Source of the DNA: Nitrososphaerales archaeon TH1920
Lineage (GTDB): Archaea; Thermoproteota; Nitrososphaeria; Nitrososphaerales; Nitrososphaeraceae
Reading direction: 5' to 3'
Length of the DNA stretch: 12,862 nucleotides
NCBI GenBank assembly: GCA_014523495.1
Contig: JAATVM010000049.1
Span: 1 to 12,862, forward strand
Shown: piece after piece, positions 12,419 through 12,862 of the stretch
Numbering within the stretch: the stretch's first letter is position 1
How the letters are laid out: each line of letters begins with the position of its first letter
Notes under the pieces: model-generated
The model's input: only the letters and a program-made list of their open reading frames with translations
The model's database searches: none
What the model was told of the DNA's origin: nothing
Program-made: the position numbers and the translations under genes

Positions 12419-12451
12419 AAAATCAGACCGAGTATCTAGAAGAATGTTAAA

Positions 12452-12862
12452 GTGAGTAATAAAAACGTGGGTAATAATTCTGTAGATAAGGGTATTTCTA
12501 CAGTAGGGAACAATAAGGAAGTTAGGCAGCATAGTCTGTCTTCTAGTCACCTTGAGCGTACAAAAAAAACTGACGAGGAATTCTTCAAAGATATAATTCT
12601 GAAATCGATTCCAAATGAATCACAAATAACAAACATCAGATTTGAAGGACCATATGTCGCTCTTTATACATTAAATCCAAAATTTTCATTAACTGAATTG
12701 ACTTATTATCTTTCGTCGCTCTCAAAGAATGTTAAAAAAAGGTTTGTTGTAAGAACTGATCCCTCAATTAGATTATCTGAAGACGAAACAAGATCAACAG
12801 TGATAAAGATATTACCAAATGACGTTACAATTTCTGCTGTATTCTGTGATGATGCCACAGGC
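12452..12862 (+). CDS. fttA: aCPSF1/FttA, archaeal CPSF-type beta-CASP ribonuclease and termination factor (5' part)
   Basis: The frame from GTG 12452 is open to the right edge, giving 137 residues. The first 40 or so are Asn/Ser/Lys-rich and probably disordered. From about residue 41 the sequence (DEEFFKDIILKSIPNESQIT, NIRFEGPYVALYTLNPKFSL, KRFVVRTDPSIRLSEDETRS, then ILPNDVTISAVFCDDATG) follows the N-terminal KH-type domain of archaeal CPSF1. There, 'RPDPS' and 'F-D-x-x-x-G' are hallmarks that come just before the metallo-beta-lactamase/beta-CASP nuclease domain. Family members cut RNA at U-rich 3' ends and cause transcription termination with RNA polymerase. The catalytic part lies outside the window, so the call rests on the KH domain. 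The Asn/Ser-rich lead is longer than I would expect. A GTG start is chosen because no ATG is in frame before the KH domain. Confidence 0.82.
   Translation, partial: MSNKNVGNNSVDKGISTVGNNKEVRQHSLSSSHLERTKKTDEEFFKDIILKSIPNESQITNIRFEGPYVALYTLNPKFSLTELTYYLSSLSKNVKKRFVVRTDPSIRLSEDETRSTVIKILPNDVTISAVFCDDATG

Noticed and set aside
12230..12550. Minus-strand 106-codon ORF over the aCPSF1 start
   Set aside because: It runs through the end of the protease gene and the KH-domain frame and has no recognisable domain.
1..12862. Transposase, integrase, rRNA or tRNA genes
   Set aside because: None was seen on either strand; the decay at the left end has no insertion sequence or attachment site that I can point to.

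Overview
The window looks like a piece of chromosome from an AT-rich ammonia-oxidising archaeon (Thaumarchaeota/Nitrososphaeria). A Nitrosocosmicus-like genome is my best guess, because G+C looks to be about one third by eye. The archaeal pointers are: a 3'-terminal gene that reads as the archaeal CPSF-type ribonuclease/termination factor aCPSF1 (FttA); TATA-like boxes about 22-28 bases upstream of start codons, as expected for leaderless mRNAs; many tiny zinc-binding proteins; and a class III polyhydroxyalkanoate (PHA) synthase pair, phaE-phaC, known from soil thaumarchaea. The species-level guess is inference; no rRNA or amo gene is present.

Region 1 (1-1865) is an accessory, decaying stretch. 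It holds the 5' part of a secreted protein with acidic DDGGS repeats on the minus strand, a clear Rieske [2Fe-2S] pseudogene with two frameshifts, two in-frame stops and a lost cluster cysteine, two tiny or broken ORFs, and a basic TKGKT-repeat protein. Both repeat proteins are built from 15-bp tandem units.

Region 2 (1866-6740) carries scattered single genes: an aldo/keto reductase whose promoter holds a perfect 12-bp inverted repeat, a small winged-helix-like protein, a possible frameshifted ORF, a TM2-like membrane protein with a zinc-ribbon tail, two convergent exported four-cysteine miniproteins, a two-helix membrane miniprotein, an unknown 100-residue protein and a double zinc-ribbon protein. 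Intergenic spaces are long and AT-rich.

Region 3 (6741-9596) is the functional core, a PHA storage module. phaE and phaC run on the plus strand. Facing them on the minus strand is a two-gene unit: an alpha/beta hydrolase (possible PHA depolymerase or thioesterase) followed by a 102-residue protein that joins a phasin-like helical segment to an AbrB/SpoVT DNA-binding domain. A natural reading is synthesis on one strand, with mobilisation, granule coating and regulation on the other. The last part is inference from context.

Region 4 (9766-12862) has a TauE/SafE-type permease, a 58-residue C2H2 zinc-finger protein, a site-2-protease-type M50 metalloprotease with a PDZ domain, and the start of aCPSF1/FttA. 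The protease frame looks coding well upstream of its first ATG but has no ATG, GTG or TTG there. The aCPSF1 gene is preceded by a TATA box, a possible 19-codon leader ORF and two hairpins.
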